From assembly GCF_002090155.1 (NCBI RefSeq), contig NZ_BBRM01000004.1, positions 62,001-126,000 of the forward strand: DNA of 64,000 bases. Reading direction: 5' to 3'. Both the position numbers and the translations under genes were made by a program. Below are positions 24,437-33,770 of this stretch, piece by piece. Source of the stretch: Demequina sp. NBRC 110056. Lineage in GTDB: Bacteria > Actinomycetota > Actinomycetes > Actinomycetales > Demequinaceae. How positions within the stretch are numbered: the stretch's first letter is position 1; the number at the start of each line of letters is the position of its first letter. Under the pieces are notes generated by a model that was given only the letters and a program-made list of their open reading frames with translations, searched no databases and had not been told where the DNA came from.

Positions 24437-25561
24437 ATGCCTACCGTCGAGCAGCTCCGCGACGCCCTCAGCACCGTCATCGACCCCGAGATCCGCCGTC
24501 CGATCACCGAGATCGGCATGGTCCGATCCGTGGACGTCGACGGCTCCCGCGCGATCATCGGGATCGATCTCACGACCGCCGGATGCCCCATGAAGGAGCG
24601 GATCACGGACGACGTCAAGGGTGCCGCGTCACGCGTCGCCGGCGTCGACGAGGTGGCCATCGAGCTGGGCGTCATGGACGAGGAGCAGCGCCTCGCGCTG
24701 CGCTCGAAGCTGCGCGGCGGCAAGCCCGAGCCGGTGATCCAGTTCACCCAGCCCGGCAACATGACGCGCATCTACGCGATCGCCTCGGGCAAGGGCGGCG
24801 TGGGCAAGTCCACCGTGACCGCCAACCTGGCCGCCGCGATGGCCGCCGACGGGCTCAAGGTCGGCGTGCTCGACGCGGACATCTTCGGCTTCTCGATCCC
24901 GGGCATGCTCGGCGTGACCGGCCAGCCCACGCGGCTCGACGACATGCTGCTGCCGCCCATCGCGCACGAGGTCAAGGCCGTCAGCATCGGCATGTTCGTC
25001 CCCGCCGGCCAGCCCGTGGTGTGGCGCGGGCCCATGCTGCACCGCGCGATCGAGCAGTTCCTCGCCGACGTCTACTGGGGTGACCTCGACGTCCTCCTGC
25101 TCGACCTGCCGCCCGGCACCGGCGACATCGCGATCTCCGTCGCGCAGCTCCTCCCCCACGCTGAGCTCGTTGTCGTCACGACGCCGCAGTCCGCGGCTGC
25201 GGGAGTGGCCGAGCGCGCCGGCTCCATCGCCACGCAGACCTCGCAGAACGTCGTCGGCGTCATCGAGAACATGGCGTGGCTGGACCAGCCCGACGGCTCG
25301 CGTCTGTACCTGTTCGGCGAGGGCGGCGGCCAGGTGGTCGCCGAGCGGTTGACCACGACCCTTGGCACCCAGGTGCCCGTCCTCGGCCAGGTGCCACTCG
25401 ACATCACCGCCCGTGAGGCCGGCGACGCCGGGACTCCCGTGGTCGTGAGCGACCCGGACTCGAGCGCCGCCCAGTCCTTGAAGGCGATCGCCCGGTCGTT
25501 GACCTCGCGTCAGCGCGGCCTCGCGGGGCGCTCGCTGGGTGTGACTCCCGTCAAGCGCTGA
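24437..25561 (+). CDS. mrp: Mrp/NBP35 family P-loop ATPase (iron-sulfur carrier type)
   Basis: A 374-residue cytoplasmic protein. The N-terminal MIP18/DUF59 domain spans about residues 1-85 (TVIDPEIRRPITEIGMV, TTAGCPMKERI). The deviant Walker A GKGGVGKST follows near residue 117, then DADIFGFSIPGMLG and LLLDLPPGTGDIAISV. Such proteins help assemble or transfer iron-sulfur clusters. The CxxC pair found near the C-terminus of many Mrp proteins is missing here (IENMAWLDQPDG has no cysteine). The gene is leaderless: TACCAT ends 6 bases before the ATG. Confidence 0.9.
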   Translation: MPTVEQLRDALSTVIDPEIRRPITEIGMVRSVDVDGSRAIIGIDLTTAGCPMKERITDDVKGAASRVAGVDEVAIELGVMDEEQRLALRSKLRGGKPEPVIQFTQPGNMTRIYAIASGKGGVGKSTVTANLAAAMAADGLKVGVLDADIFGFSIPGMLGVTGQPTRLDDMLLPPIAHEVKAVSIGMFVPAGQPVVWRGPMLHRAIEQFLADVYWGDLDVLLLDLPPGTGDIAISVAQLLPHAELVVVTTPQSAAAGVAERAGSIATQTSQNVVGVIENMAWLDQPDGSRLYLFGEGGGQVVAERLTTTLGTQVPVLGQVPLDITAREAGDAGTPVVVSDPDSSAAQSLKAIARSLTSRQRGLAGRSLGVTPVKR

Positions 25562-25594
25562 CGCCTCTCGCAGGCGCCTGCCGCGCCGTGACCG

Positions 25595-26317
25595 TCAGTG
25601 GCCGTGGTGCTGAGCGTGCTCGTCTCGGCGGGGACGCTCGCCCCACCCCACGATGATCGCGGCGGTCAGGCCAGCGAGCAGACCGCCGGTGGACACCGGT
25701 GGCGTCGCCAGGGCGGCGAGCAGCGCGTCGTTGAACGACGGCCCCTCAGCGCCGACGAGGTCGAGCAACGGAAGCTCGCCGCCCACCAGTCCGGTCACCG
25801 CCATCACGTGGATGCCGAGCGCCGCGGCGATGAACGCCTCCACCTGGCGACGCAGACCCGCACAGGTGCTGAGGTAGCGCACGGTGAAGCCCACGGCCGC
25901 CGCCAGGAGTGCGCCGAGGATGAGCATCGCCAGCGCGCCCGGGTCGTTCGGCACGAGCACAGACAGCAGCAACCCCACGAGGAGCGCGACCAGCAGCCCC
26001 GCGGCGAGCGGCCCCACGCGGTTCGCGCGGACGCGGTCAAGGATCGACGGGCTCGACGAGGGCGCGGGAGCGGACGCACCCGTGCGCTCGTCCGGGGTGG
26101 GTGGCGCCGATGCGGCTGTCGCCTGTGCGACAGGTGCGGGCTCGGGGTCGGCGATGGGCGCCTGCTCGGTGATGGGCGCCGCGTCGGCCGCGGGCGCAGA
26201 CGCGGCGGCCGCCTTCGCGGGCGCGCTCTTCGCCGCAGACCGCTTCGCGGCCGGCTTGCGAGCGGGAGCCTTCTTGGGCGTCTGCTCGGCGGGCGTCTCG
26301 GGCGTGCCGTCTGACAT
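25595..26317 (-). CDS. Membrane protein with Lys/Ala/Pro-rich cytoplasmic tail
   Basis: A 240-residue protein. The first 45 residues are histone-tail-like (KKAPARKPAAKRSAAK, then Ala-rich), followed by a Pro/Ala/Glu linker to about residue 95. Four hydrophobic helices (GPLAAGLLVALLVGLLLSVL; ALAMLILGALLAAAVGF; AFIAAALGIHVMAVTGLV; GLLAGLTAAIIVGW) then precede a His-rich end (HAQHHGH). The domain is not one I recognise. AGGAGG 7 bases upstream decides the start. It is convergent with mrp and divergent from galK. Confidence 0.8.
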   Translation of the reverse strand: MSDGTPETPAEQTPKKAPARKPAAKRSAAKSAPAKAAAASAPAADAAPITEQAPIADPEPAPVAQATAASAPPTPDERTGASAPAPSSSPSILDRVRANRVGPLAAGLLVALLVGLLLSVLVPNDPGALAMLILGALLAAAVGFTVRYLSTCAGLRRQVEAFIAAALGIHVMAVTGLVGGELPLLDLVGAEGPSFNDALLAALATPPVSTGGLLAGLTAAIIVGWGERPRRDEHAQHHGH

Positions 26318-26477
26318 CGACTGACCTCCTCGTAGGGCGAGTTCGCCCATCGTACGCCCGCATACGGGAGCGCAGATGCGGCCCCTCCAGCACGCGAGCC
26401 TGCCCGCCGAACGCGTGCCGGGAAAGGGCCGGCTGGGCTCTCGACGCCCGGAGATCCCGCCTGGCACAATGGCGCTC

Positions 26478-27707
26478 ATGGGGAGCGACGGCTCCACGGG
26501 GGACCCAGCGTGGATCGAGCCGTGGACGCGTGGCCAGGGCGAGACGCGCACTCTCGCCTTCTTCGAACGCGCCTGGGGCGGCGCAGCCGACGGCGTGTGG
26601 TCCGCGCCCGGCAGGCTCACCATCATCGGCGAGCACACCGACTACAGCGGCGGCCTGTCGCTGCCCACCGTGACCGCGCATCGGACCTACGTGGCCGCGC
26701 GCCGGCGCGAGGACTCCAGTGTCAGGATCGCGTCCGAGGGCGCTGGCGACCTCGCCGGTCCCGGCGAGACGTGGGAGGGCAGGCTCTCCGACATCGCTCC
26801 GTCCAGCGTCGGCGGGTGGCCCGCCTACGTCACCGGCGTGCTGTGGGCGCTGCGCGAGCGCGGCTACGACGGCCCGGGCGTCGATCTGGCGATCACGTCG
26901 TGCCTGCCGGCCGACGCGGGGCTCGGCTCCTCGGGAGCGGTGGAGTGCGCGACGGCCCTCGCCGTCAACGCCCTGTGGCGCCTGGCGCTCGACTCGGACG
27001 ATGCACACGCGGAGCTCGCCGAGGCTTGCATCGACGGCGAGGAGGCGATCGCCCAGGCGCCGACGGGCGGGCTCGATCAGCACACGCAGCTGCGGTGCCG
27101 CGAAGGCGAGGCGCTCGAGCTGGACTTCTCCGAGCGTCCCCCGATCGCCACGCATCGGCCGCTCTACTTCCCCGACTACGGGCTGTGCCTGCTCATCACC
27201 GACGTCCGCAGCCGGGGCCGTCAGCGCACCGCGGGCTACGTGGAACGGCGCGATCAATGCGCCGCCGCAGCGGCGGCGCTCGGCGTGGAGCGGCTCAGGG
27301 ACCTCGTCGGTGTCCACGGTGCGCGCTTCAGGATCGAGGGGCTGCCTGACCCGGTGCTGCGCGCGCGAGCCCGACACGTGGTCACGGAGGTCGAGCGGGT
27401 CATCGACGTGAGCGCGCAGCTCGCCGGCACCGGGCCGGCGCATGAACGGTTCGTCGACATCGGCAAGCAGCTCTTCCGCTCGCACGCCTCGCTCGAGGTG
27501 GACTTCGAGGCGTCGACCCCCGAGCTCAACCTCGCGGTCGACACCGCGTTCCGTTCGGGCGCGCTCGGCGCGCGCATGGTGGGCGCTGGATTCGGAGGCT
27601 CGACCCTCGCCCTGGTGCGCAGGGCCGATGCCGATGCGGTGGCGAGCGACATCGACCGCGCCTTTACTGCGTCGGGGCGCGAACGGCCCCGCTTCCTCGT
27701 GGTGTGA
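26478..27707 (+). CDS. galK: Galactokinase
   Basis: A 409-residue GHMP kinase phosphorylating galactose at C1. The galactokinase signature is GRLTIIGEHTDYSGG (about residues 38-52). The ATP loop is CLPADAGLGSSGAVECATAL, the catalytic Asp lies in PTGGLDQHTQL, and motif 3 is VGAGFGGSTLALV. The leaderless pattern (CACAAT ending 7 bases upstream) favours ATG 26478 over ATG 26469. galT, galE and a galactose regulator are not next to it, so the rest of the Leloir pathway must be elsewhere. Confidence 0.92.
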   Translation: MGSDGSTGDPAWIEPWTRGQGETRTLAFFERAWGGAADGVWSAPGRLTIIGEHTDYSGGLSLPTVTAHRTYVAARRREDSSVRIASEGAGDLAGPGETWEGRLSDIAPSSVGGWPAYVTGVLWALRERGYDGPGVDLAITSCLPADAGLGSSGAVECATALAVNALWRLALDSDDAHAELAEACIDGEEAIAQAPTGGLDQHTQLRCREGEALELDFSERPPIATHRPLYFPDYGLCLLITDVRSRGRQRTAGYVERRDQCAAAAAALGVERLRDLVGVHGARFRIEGLPDPVLRARARHVVTEVERVIDVSAQLAGTGPAHERFVDIGKQLFRSHASLEVDFEASTPELNLAVDTAFRSGALGARMVGAGFGGSTLALVRRADADAVASDIDRAFTASGRERPRFLVV

Positions 27708-27717
27708 GGCGGCTGGG

Positions 27718-28521
27718 CTACAGCGCGTAGTCGACGACGAGCGGCGCGTGGTCGGACCAGCGCGTGTCGTACGACGGCGCCCGGTCCACCCGAACGTCCG
27801 TGACCGCCGCCGCGAGCGTGGGGGACGTGAGCTGGTAGTCGATGCGCCAGCCGGCGTCGTTGTCGAACGCCTTGCCGCGCTGCGACCACCACGTGTACGG
27901 GCCGGGGACATCGCCGGCGTGCACGCGGTGGACGTCCACCCAGCCCGCCTCGATCCACCGGTCGAGGTAGGCGCGCTCCTCCGGCAGGAAGCCCGCCGAC
28001 TTGAGGTTGCCCTTCCAGTTCTTGATGTCGTTGTTCTGGTGGGCGATGTTGATGTCGCCCATCACGACCACGCGCTCGTGCGCGGCGGCAAGGGCCTCGA
28101 GGCGCGCGGTCATGAGGTCCAGGAACGCGTACTTGTCGGCCATCTTCACCGCGTCCTCGGCGTTGCCCGAGTGGACGTAGACGCTGACGATGCGCACATC
28201 GCCGGCGGGCGACGGCACCGTGCCCTCGACCCACCGGCCGGTGTGGGTGGCGGCCGTCGCCGTCTCGCCGAGCGCCTCGGCGCCGACGTGGACGTCCGAT
28301 AGCTCCTCGCGCGCCAGGATCGCGACGCCGTTGCGACCCTTCTGCTCGGAGATGTGGTCCGCGACGTGCCAGGTCGAGCCCAGCTCGGCGGCCAGCAGGT
28401 CCTCGGGTGCGCGCACCTCCTGCAGGCACACGACGTCGGCGCCCACCTCGTCGAGCCACGGCAGCATGCCCTTGCGCAGCGCGGCGCGCACCCCGTTGAC
28501 GTTGACGGACACGATCCGCAT
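27718..28521 (-). CDS. xth: Exodeoxyribonuclease III family protein (AP endonuclease)
   Basis: A 267-residue DNA-repair nuclease. The exonuclease/endonuclease/phosphatase fold shows [14 protein letters not shown] (metal and substrate Asn), CLQEVRAPEDL (catalytic Glu), VVMGDINIAHQNNDIKNWKGN (Asp/Asn) and TRWSDHAPLVVDY (Asp-His). The start overlaps the folD stop by one base (TGATG), so it is the last gene of the glyA operon. DNA repair coupled to one-carbon metabolism in one transcript is unusual but occurs in other actinobacteria (general knowledge). Confidence 0.94.
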   Translation of the reverse strand: MRIVSVNVNGVRAALRKGMLPWLDEVGADVVCLQEVRAPEDLLAAELGSTWHVADHISEQKGRNGVAILAREELSDVHVGAEALGETATAATHTGRWVEGTVPSPAGDVRIVSVYVHSGNAEDAVKMADKYAFLDLMTARLEALAAAHERVVVMGDINIAHQNNDIKNWKGNLKSAGFLPEERAYLDRWIEAGWVDVHRVHAGDVPGPYTWWSQRGKAFDNDAGWRIDYQLTSPTLAAAVTDVRVDRAPSYDTRWSDHAPLVVDYAL

Positions 28522-29408
28522 CAGCGCAGCCCTGCCTTTCGCTCGCTTGCCTCGACGACGTTCGCCAGCAGCATCGCCCTGGTCATGGGACCCACTCCCC
28601 CGGGGTTGGGCGAGAACCACGAGGACCTTGCCACCGCATCGGCGCTGATGTCCCCCGCGACCTTGGACTTGCCGGTCTCCGGGTCCGTGACGCGCGAGAC
28701 GCCCACGTCGATCAGCACGGCGTCGTCCTTGACCATGTCCCCCGTGATGATCCCCGGAACGCCGGCCGCGGCGACGATGACGTCGGCCTCCCGCGTGTGA
28801 GAGGCGAGGTCGGCGGTGCCGGTGTGGCACAGCGTCACGGTGGCGTTGACGTCCTTGCGCGTCAGCAGCAGGCCGATGCTGCGGCCGACCGTGGTGCCGC
28901 GGCCGACGACGACCACGTGCTTGCCGCGCAGCGAGACGCCGTGGCGCTCGATGAGCTCGATGATGCCCTTGGGCGTGCAGGGCAGGCTCGACTCGACGGG
29001 CTCCGACGTGCGCAGCACCAGGCGACCGAGGTTGGTCGGGTGCAGGCCGTCGGCGTCCTTGTCCGGGTCGATCAGCTCGAGCACGCGGTTGGTGTCGATG
29101 CCCGCGGGGAGAGGCAGCTGCACGATGAACCCCGTGCAGGCCGGGTCCTCGTTGAGGCGCGTGACGGCCGCCTCGATCTCGTCCTGCGTGGCCGAGGCGG
29201 GCAGGTCCTCGCGGATCGACGCGATGCCCACCTCCGCGCAGTCCGCGTGCTTGCCGTTGACGTACCAGGTCGAGCCCGGGTCGTCGCCGACGAGCAGCGT
29301 GCCGAGGCCCGGCGTCGCGCCGCAGTCCGCGAGGACAGCGACGCGCTCGCCGAGCTCGGCCTTGATGGTGGCTGCAGTGGCCTTGCCGTCGAGCCGCTGC
29401 GGAGCCAT
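28521..29408 (-). CDS. folD: Bifunctional methylenetetrahydrofolate dehydrogenase/cyclohydrolase
   Basis: A 295-residue enzyme interconverting 5,10-methylene-, methenyl- and 10-formyl-tetrahydrofolate. The active-site region contains [13 protein letters not shown]; the cyclohydrolase lysine of the usual YxxxK motif corresponds to Lys in [15 protein letters not shown], the NADP loop [12 protein letters not shown] and [13 protein letters not shown] complete the family pattern. It overlaps glyA by one base (TAATG) and xth by one base, indicating a tight operon under the upstream ZTP riboswitch. Its product 10-formyl-THF feeds purine synthesis. Confidence 0.96.
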   Translation of the reverse strand: MAPQRLDGKATAATIKAELGERVAVLADCGATPGLGTLLVGDDPGSTWYVNGKHADCAEVGIASIREDLPASATQDEIEAAVTRLNEDPACTGFIVQLPLPAGIDTNRVLELIDPDKDADGLHPTNLGRLVLRTSEPVESSLPCTPKGIIELIERHGVSLRGKHVVVVGRGTTVGRSIGLLLTRKDVNATVTLCHTGTADLASHTREADVIVAAAGVPGIITGDMVKDDAVLIDVGVSRVTDPETGKSKVAGDISADAVARSSWFSPNPGGVGPMTRAMLLANVVEASERKAGLR

Positions 29409-30706
29409 TACTGCTGGAGCTCGGGGTAGAGCGGGAAGTCGTCGGCGAGCTTCGCGACGCGAGCGCGCAGCCCAGCGACGTCCGCGTCCTTGCCGCCGAT
29501 GAGCGCCTGTGCGATGACCTCGGCGACCTCCGTGAACTCCTCCGCGCCGAAGCCGCGAGAGGCGAGCGCCGGGGTGCCGATGCGCAGGCCCGACGTCACC
29601 ATCGGCGGACGCGGGTCGAACGGCACCGCGTTGCGGTTCACGGTGATGCCGACCTCGTGGAGCAGATCCTCCGCGTCCTGGCCGGTCAGCGGCGAGTGGC
29701 GCAGGTCGGCCAGCACCAGGTGCACGTCCGTGCCGCCCGTGACGACGTTGACGCCCGCCTCGACCGCATCGGCCGCCGTGAGGCGCTCCGCGATGATGCG
29801 CGCACCCTCGAGCACGCGCGACTGGCGCTCCTTGAACTCGGGAGCGGCCGCGGCCTTGAGCGCCACGGCCTTCGCCGCGATGACGTGCATGAGCGGACCG
29901 CCCTGCTGGCCCGGGAACACCGCGGAGTTGAGCTTCTTGGCGTACTCGGTGTCGCGGGACAGGATCATGCCGGAGCGCGGGCCACCGATGGTCTTGTGGA
30001 TGGTGGTCGACACCACGTCCGAGTGCGGCACGGGGCTGGGGTGCAGACCCGCGGCGACGAGCCCGGCGAAGTGCGCCATGTCGGTCCACAGCTTGGCGCC
30101 CACCTCGTCGGCGATCGACCGGAACGCCTCGAAGTCGATGTGACGCGGGTAGGCGGACCAGCCCGCGATGATCACGTCGGGGCGCTCGGCCAGCGCCTGC
30201 TCGCGCACCTGGTCCATCTCGATGCGGTGCGTGGCCTCGTCGAGCCCGTACGCGGCGACCTCGTAGAGCTTGCCGGAGAAGTTGAGCTTCATGCCGTGCG
30301 TGAGGTGACCGCCGTGCGCGAGCGACAGGCCCATGATCTTGTCGCCGGCGTTGATGAGGGCGTGGAGCACGGCGGCGTTCGCCGTCGCGCCCGAGTGCGG
30401 CTGGACGTTCGCGTACTCGGCGCCGAAGAGGCTCTTAGCGCGCTCGATCGCGATGGTCTCCGCGACGTCGACCTCCTCGCAGCCGCCGTAGTAGCGACGG
30501 CCGGGGTAGCCCTCGGCGTACTTGTTGGTGAGGACAGAGCCCTGAGCCTGGAGCACGGCGCGCGGCACGAAGTTCTCCGAGGCGATCATCTCGAGGTACG
30601 TGCGCTGGCGGCCGAGCTCGCGGTCGAGGACCTGGGCGATCTCGGGGTCGAAGTCCTGCAGGGTCGCGTTCATGACCTCTGCGGTGGCGCTGGAGTCGGT
30701 GGTCAT
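29408..30706 (-). CDS. glyA: Serine hydroxymethyltransferase
   Basis: A 432-residue PLP enzyme converting serine and THF to glycine and methylene-[48 protein letters not shown] and the PLP lysine in [13 protein letters not shown] are all present. ATG 30706 has AGAGGAAG 4-6 bases upstream; an internal ATG at 30673 would give a shorter but less well-placed start. First gene of glyA-folD-xth and regulated by the ZTP aptamer in its leader. Confidence 0.96.
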   Translation of the reverse strand: MTTDSSATAEVMNATLQDFDPEIAQVLDRELGRQRTYLEMIASENFVPRAVLQAQGSVLTNKYAEGYPGRRYYGGCEEVDVAETIAIERAKSLFGAEYANVQPHSGATANAAVLHALINAGDKIMGLSLAHGGHLTHGMKLNFSGKLYEVAAYGLDEATHRIEMDQVREQALAERPDVIIAGWSAYPRHIDFEAFRSIADEVGAKLWTDMAHFAGLVAAGLHPSPVPHSDVVSTTIHKTIGGPRSGMILSRDTEYAKKLNSAVFPGQQGGPLMHVIAAKAVALKAAAAPEFKERQSRVLEGARIIAERLTAADAVEAGVNVVTGGTDVHLVLADLRHSPLTGQDAEDLLHEVGITVNRNAVPFDPRPPMVTSGLRIGTPALASRGFGAEEFTEVAEVIAQALIGGKDADVAGLRARVAKLADDFPLYPELQQ

Positions 30707-30723
30707 CGTCTTCCTCTCTGGTG

Positions 30724-30756
30724 GCGGCACTGTGCTGAGTGACGGCACAGGGCCGC
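30724..30756 (-). promoter_or_regulatory. Expression-platform hairpin downstream of the ZTP aptamer
   Basis: GCGGC/GCCGC and CTGTGC/GCACAG stems with one mismatch between them and a 9-base loop, located between the aptamer and the glyA ribosome binding site. Without a T-tract it could be a GC-type terminator or part of a fold that controls ribosome access. Position and pairing are seen in the sequence; mechanism is inference. Confidence 0.55.
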
Positions 30757-30770
30757 CGGTTGTCCGGTGA

Positions 30771-30848
30771 CCTTGGCCCAGGCGTACGACCAACAGTCTG
30801 AGAAGTTGCCGCTCCCTCGTGGTGACCCACTGCGCCAGTCGCGACGCG
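30771..30848 (-). promoter_or_regulatory. ZTP (pfl) riboswitch aptamer upstream of glyA
   Basis: Reading the minus strand, the leader contains GUCGCGACUGGCG, the hairpin GUGG-GUCA-CCAC, then GAGGGAGCG. After a variable linker comes CGCCUGGGCC. These are the two conserved subdomains of the pfl motif, which binds ZTP/ZMP, the alarmone for 10-formyl-folate shortage. Upstream placement on glyA-folD is the classic arrangement. High ZTP should switch the operon on to restore one-carbon units. Confidence 0.9.
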
Positions 30849-30852
30849 CGCC

Positions 30853-30881
30853 AGTCTAGCAACGAGGGCGAGGTCCGTCAG
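30853..30881 (-). promoter_or_regulatory. Promoter of the glyA-folD-xth operon
   Basis: On the minus strand, CTGACG (30881-30876) and TAGACT (30858-30853) are separated by exactly 17 bases. Transcription would begin near 30846, at the start of the aptamer. Confidence 0.7.
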
Positions 30882-30979
30882 GCCCAGCTGTGGCCGCGCG
30901 CTTCGGCGCCTGCCGGCGACGCCAGTACCATCCTTCGCAGGCACGAGCCGTCGAACCACAGCGCTGAGGATGTGCACCC

Positions 30980-32659
30980 TTGACCACCACGCCTTCTCGA
31001 CTCGAGGCTGTGCGCGTCCGCGCGCTGGCGCGGGTGGATCGCCTTGCCAGGCGACGGGCCGCGCGACTTGCGCGGCCGGTGTCGCGTCACTTCCCCGGCG
31101 CCGACCTGGTGATCTCGACCACGCCTCACCGCGCGCTGAGCGCCGTGCGGATCGAGCGACGCTGCGCGGTGGAGTCCATCGAGCTGGCGGACTCCGAGCG
31201 GGTGCTCACCATCCGCGGGTCGCACGCGGGCACACCCCCCACGGCGCTGACGTTGCGCGGCAGCCGCGTCGACACCATCGGAGCCGTCACCGTCGCCGGA
31301 CCCGACACCTTCGAGTGCCGCATACCGCTCCATGCCGCCGGATGGTGGGGTCAGGACCGCGCCATCCCTTCGGGGGCGTACGTGCTCGAGGTGGTCTACG
31401 GCCGCGGAGCGCCGCGGGTCCTGGTCGCGTCGGGGGCGTTGCGGGAGGTGCTGCCCTTGCACGCTCACGGACGGCTCGCCAACGTACGCGTCTCGCACGC
31501 GGGACTCGGGCTGGTCACCGTCAGCATGGCTCCGCCCTTGGCGCCCTCCGAGGTCGGCAAGGCCGGCAGAGCATCCGTGACCGCCGTCAAGCGCCCCACA
31601 CCGGTGGCGAACGGCACCCTGTTCGCTCAAAGCTGGTTCGGCAAGTCCTTCTCGGACAGTCCCGCGGCGTTGGCGGAGGCGCTGCGCCACGACTTCACCG
31701 AGGTCCGCGTGGGAGTCCATGACCATTCCGTGGAGGTCCCCGACTTCGTCACGCCCACCATCGTCGGGTCATCCGCGTGGTGGGAAGCCCTGACGTCTGC
31801 GCAGGTGGTCATCGACAACAGCTGGATCCCGAGTCAGTTCAAGCGGCGCCCGGGTCAACGGGTCGTCCAGACGTGGCACGGCACGCCGCTCAAGAAGCTC
31901 GGGTTCGACCGTTCCCAGCACGAGGGAAGGAGCTCGACACCGCAAAGCTTCAAGTGGGGCAGCTCGAAATGGGACCTGCTGGTGTCGCCCAACTCCTACT
32001 CGACGGAGATCCTGAGGCGGGCGTACACGTACGACGGCACCATCGCCGAGACGGGCTACCCGCGCAACGACGTGCTCGCCGCGCCCGACGGGACACGCGA
32101 CCGGCTGCGCCGTTCCCTCGGCATCGGGCCTGGTGAGATCGTGGTGCTCTATGCCCCGACCTTCCGTGAGGGCGAGGCGGACCGGAGCACGTTCTGTGAC
32201 GTCGCGGCTCTCGATCGCAGGCTCGGCGCGGGACACCGCCTCCTGGTTCGCGGCCACAGCGCGACCTTGCGCTCCGCCCGCGCGATCGGCGGCCCGCACG
32301 TCATCGACGTCACGACCTACCCGGAGTCGGCGCACATGCTCGCCATCGCTGACGTGCTCATCACCGACTACTCGTCGGTCATGTTCGACTTCACGGCCAC
32401 GCGCAGACCCATCGTCTTCTTCACGCCTGACCTGGACGCCTACGCGAACGACGGACGCGGCGTGTACTTCGATCTTGCGTCGGTCGCGCCGGGTCCCGTG
32501 GTCCACGATGAGCGCCACATCGCCGATGCGGTGCGCTACGCGTGGGAGCACCGGCACGCGAGTTCGGCGCGCTACGACGCCTGGACCGGGCGGTTCAACG
32601 CGCACGACGACGGAGGCGCGACGGAGCGGCTGGCGACCCTCGTGAGGGAGTGGCTCTAG
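30980..32659 (+). CDS. CDP-glycerol glycerophosphotransferase-like protein (TagF family)
   Basis: A 559-residue cytoplasmic, membrane-associated polymerase-type transferase. The first 190 residues form a basic, beta-rich region with no clear family. From about residue 230 the Glyphos_transf domain is clear: QTWHGTPLKKLGFDR, WDLLVSPNSYSTEIL, GYPRNDVL, ILITDYSS-type VLITDYSSVMFDF and RRPIVFFTPDLDAY. The family adds glycerol- or ribitol-phosphate units to teichoic acids and related glycopolymers. TTG 30980 is used as start with AGGA 9 bases upstream; no ATG is nearby in frame. Its stop shares a CTAG with the convergent acyltransferase gene. Confidence 0.85.
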   Translation: MTTTPSRLEAVRVRALARVDRLARRRAARLARPVSRHFPGADLVISTTPHRALSAVRIERRCAVESIELADSERVLTIRGSHAGTPPTALTLRGSRVDTIGAVTVAGPDTFECRIPLHAAGWWGQDRAIPSGAYVLEVVYGRGAPRVLVASGALREVLPLHAHGRLANVRVSHAGLGLVTVSMAPPLAPSEVGKAGRASVTAVKRPTPVANGTLFAQSWFGKSFSDSPAALAEALRHDFTEVRVGVHDHSVEVPDFVTPTIVGSSAWWEALTSAQVVIDNSWIPSQFKRRPGQRVVQTWHGTPLKKLGFDRSQHEGRSSTPQSFKWGSSKWDLLVSPNSYSTEILRRAYTYDGTIAETGYPRNDVLAAPDGTRDRLRRSLGIGPGEIVVLYAPTFREGEADRSTFCDVAALDRRLGAGHRLLVRGHSATLRSARAIGGPHVIDVTTYPESAHMLAIADVLITDYSSVMFDFTATRRPIVFFTPDLDAYANDGRGVYFDLASVAPGPVVHDERHIADAVRYAWEHRHASSARYDAWTGRFNAHDDGGATERLATLVREWL

Positions 32660-33714
32660 CTGCGCGTCAACCGGCCGCGCCACCACCGCAGGTCGGTGAG
32701 CGGGCGGATCGCGGCGACGGTGCGCGGCCGTGAGGCGAGCCACGCGAAGGCGACGGACCCGACCACGAGGGCCGGCAGCAGCAGCGCCTCCGGCACGCCG
32801 GCGGGGAACCCGCGCTCGTGGCTGGGATACAGCACGAGCGGGTGCAGGAGGTAGACCGGGAGCGTGGCCGCGCCGATGCCCGCGAGCGTGCGCGACGCGC
32901 GTCCGCTCAGCGACAGCACGGCCAGTGTGAGCAGCCCACCCACGACCAGCACGCCCGCCCTCTGGACGATGCCGGCAGCGTTGGTGAGGCCCAGATCCTC
33001 GTAGCTGCCGCTCAGGAAGAAGAGCTCGCGATTCACCGTCGCCTGCGAGGTCCATGCCCAGGCGAAGGCGCCGCCCAGGGCGATGACACCGCCGATGCGC
33101 ACCGATCGCGAGCGCAGCCGGGACCACCACGCGTCCTTCCACAGCAGACCGGCCGCGAAGAACGGCAGGAAGCCGACGATGCGCGAGAGGCTCAGCTCCT
33201 GGCCGACCGCGTCGACCGTTCCGGCGAGCAGCGCGGCGCAGGCCGTGATCGTCACCGCCGCCGGGATGCGCGCGATCCACGGCGCGCACAGCCTCCACGC
33301 GAAGAGCGCGACCAGGTACCAGAGTGTCCACGCCGGGGTGAGCGGGCTGATCCCCACCGGCTCAGGCGAGAACGCCGCGGCGAGCGCGAGGTGCAGCACC
33401 TCGAACACGGCGAAGGGGAAGAGGAGGCGGATGGCCAGCTCGCGCGCGCTCAGATGCGAGGACCACCCGGTGAGATAGCCGGACAGGAACACGAAGGCCG
33501 GCATGTGGAAGAGGAAGATCCACTGGAGCAGCGCTTCGGACAGCCGTCCCTCGAGCGGCTCGATCGCGTGACCGAGTACCACGAGGATGATCAGCGCGCC
33601 GGCGACCGTGTCCACGGACCGGTCGCGCGTGCGCGGCTTGGCTGCCCGCGCATCGGCCCTCTGGAGAGAGCCGTCCGCGCGGGCGTGCGTGACTGGCGTC
33701 GCTGTCGTGACCAC
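32656..33714 (-). CDS. Membrane acyltransferase, acyltransferase-3 family
   Basis: A 352-residue integral membrane protein that probably O-acylates a surface polysaccharide. After a basic N-terminus of about 30 residues come DTVAGALIILVVLGHAIEPL (with the family histidine), FLFHMPAFVFLSGYLTG, and some ten hydrophobic helices. It ends in basic LTDLRWWRGRLTRS. GTG 33714 is the only suitable start in this stretch, without a strong ribosome binding site. Neighbouring TagF suggests acylation of a wall polymer (inference). Confidence 0.85.
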   Translation of the reverse strand: MVTTATPVTHARADGSLQRADARAAKPRTRDRSVDTVAGALIILVVLGHAIEPLEGRLSEALLQWIFLFHMPAFVFLSGYLTGWSSHLSARELAIRLLFPFAVFEVLHLALAAAFSPEPVGISPLTPAWTLWYLVALFAWRLCAPWIARIPAAVTITACAALLAGTVDAVGQELSLSRIVGFLPFFAAGLLWKDAWWSRLRSRSVRIGGVIALGGAFAWAWTSQATVNRELFFLSGSYEDLGLTNAAGIVQRAGVLVVGGLLTLAVLSLSGRASRTLAGIGAATLPVYLLHPLVLYPSHERGFPAGVPEALLLPALVVGSVAFAWLASRPRTVAAIRPLTDLRWWRGRLTRS

Positions 33715-33770
33715 GACAGGGACAACGCTCGAGTTTCTGAGACTCCCTCAGAGAGCGGTCGGCGGAGGCG

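Noticed and set aside
25571-25580. CAGGCGCCTG palindrome after mrp
   Set aside because: Ten bases, no loop, common by chance in this base composition.
33736-33752. Inverted repeat TCTGAG-N5-CTCAGA between the acyltransferase start and the acetyltransferase end
   Set aside because: Only a 6-bp stem with no T-tract; it could be a weak terminator or an operator, but neither reading is supported well enough to annotate.
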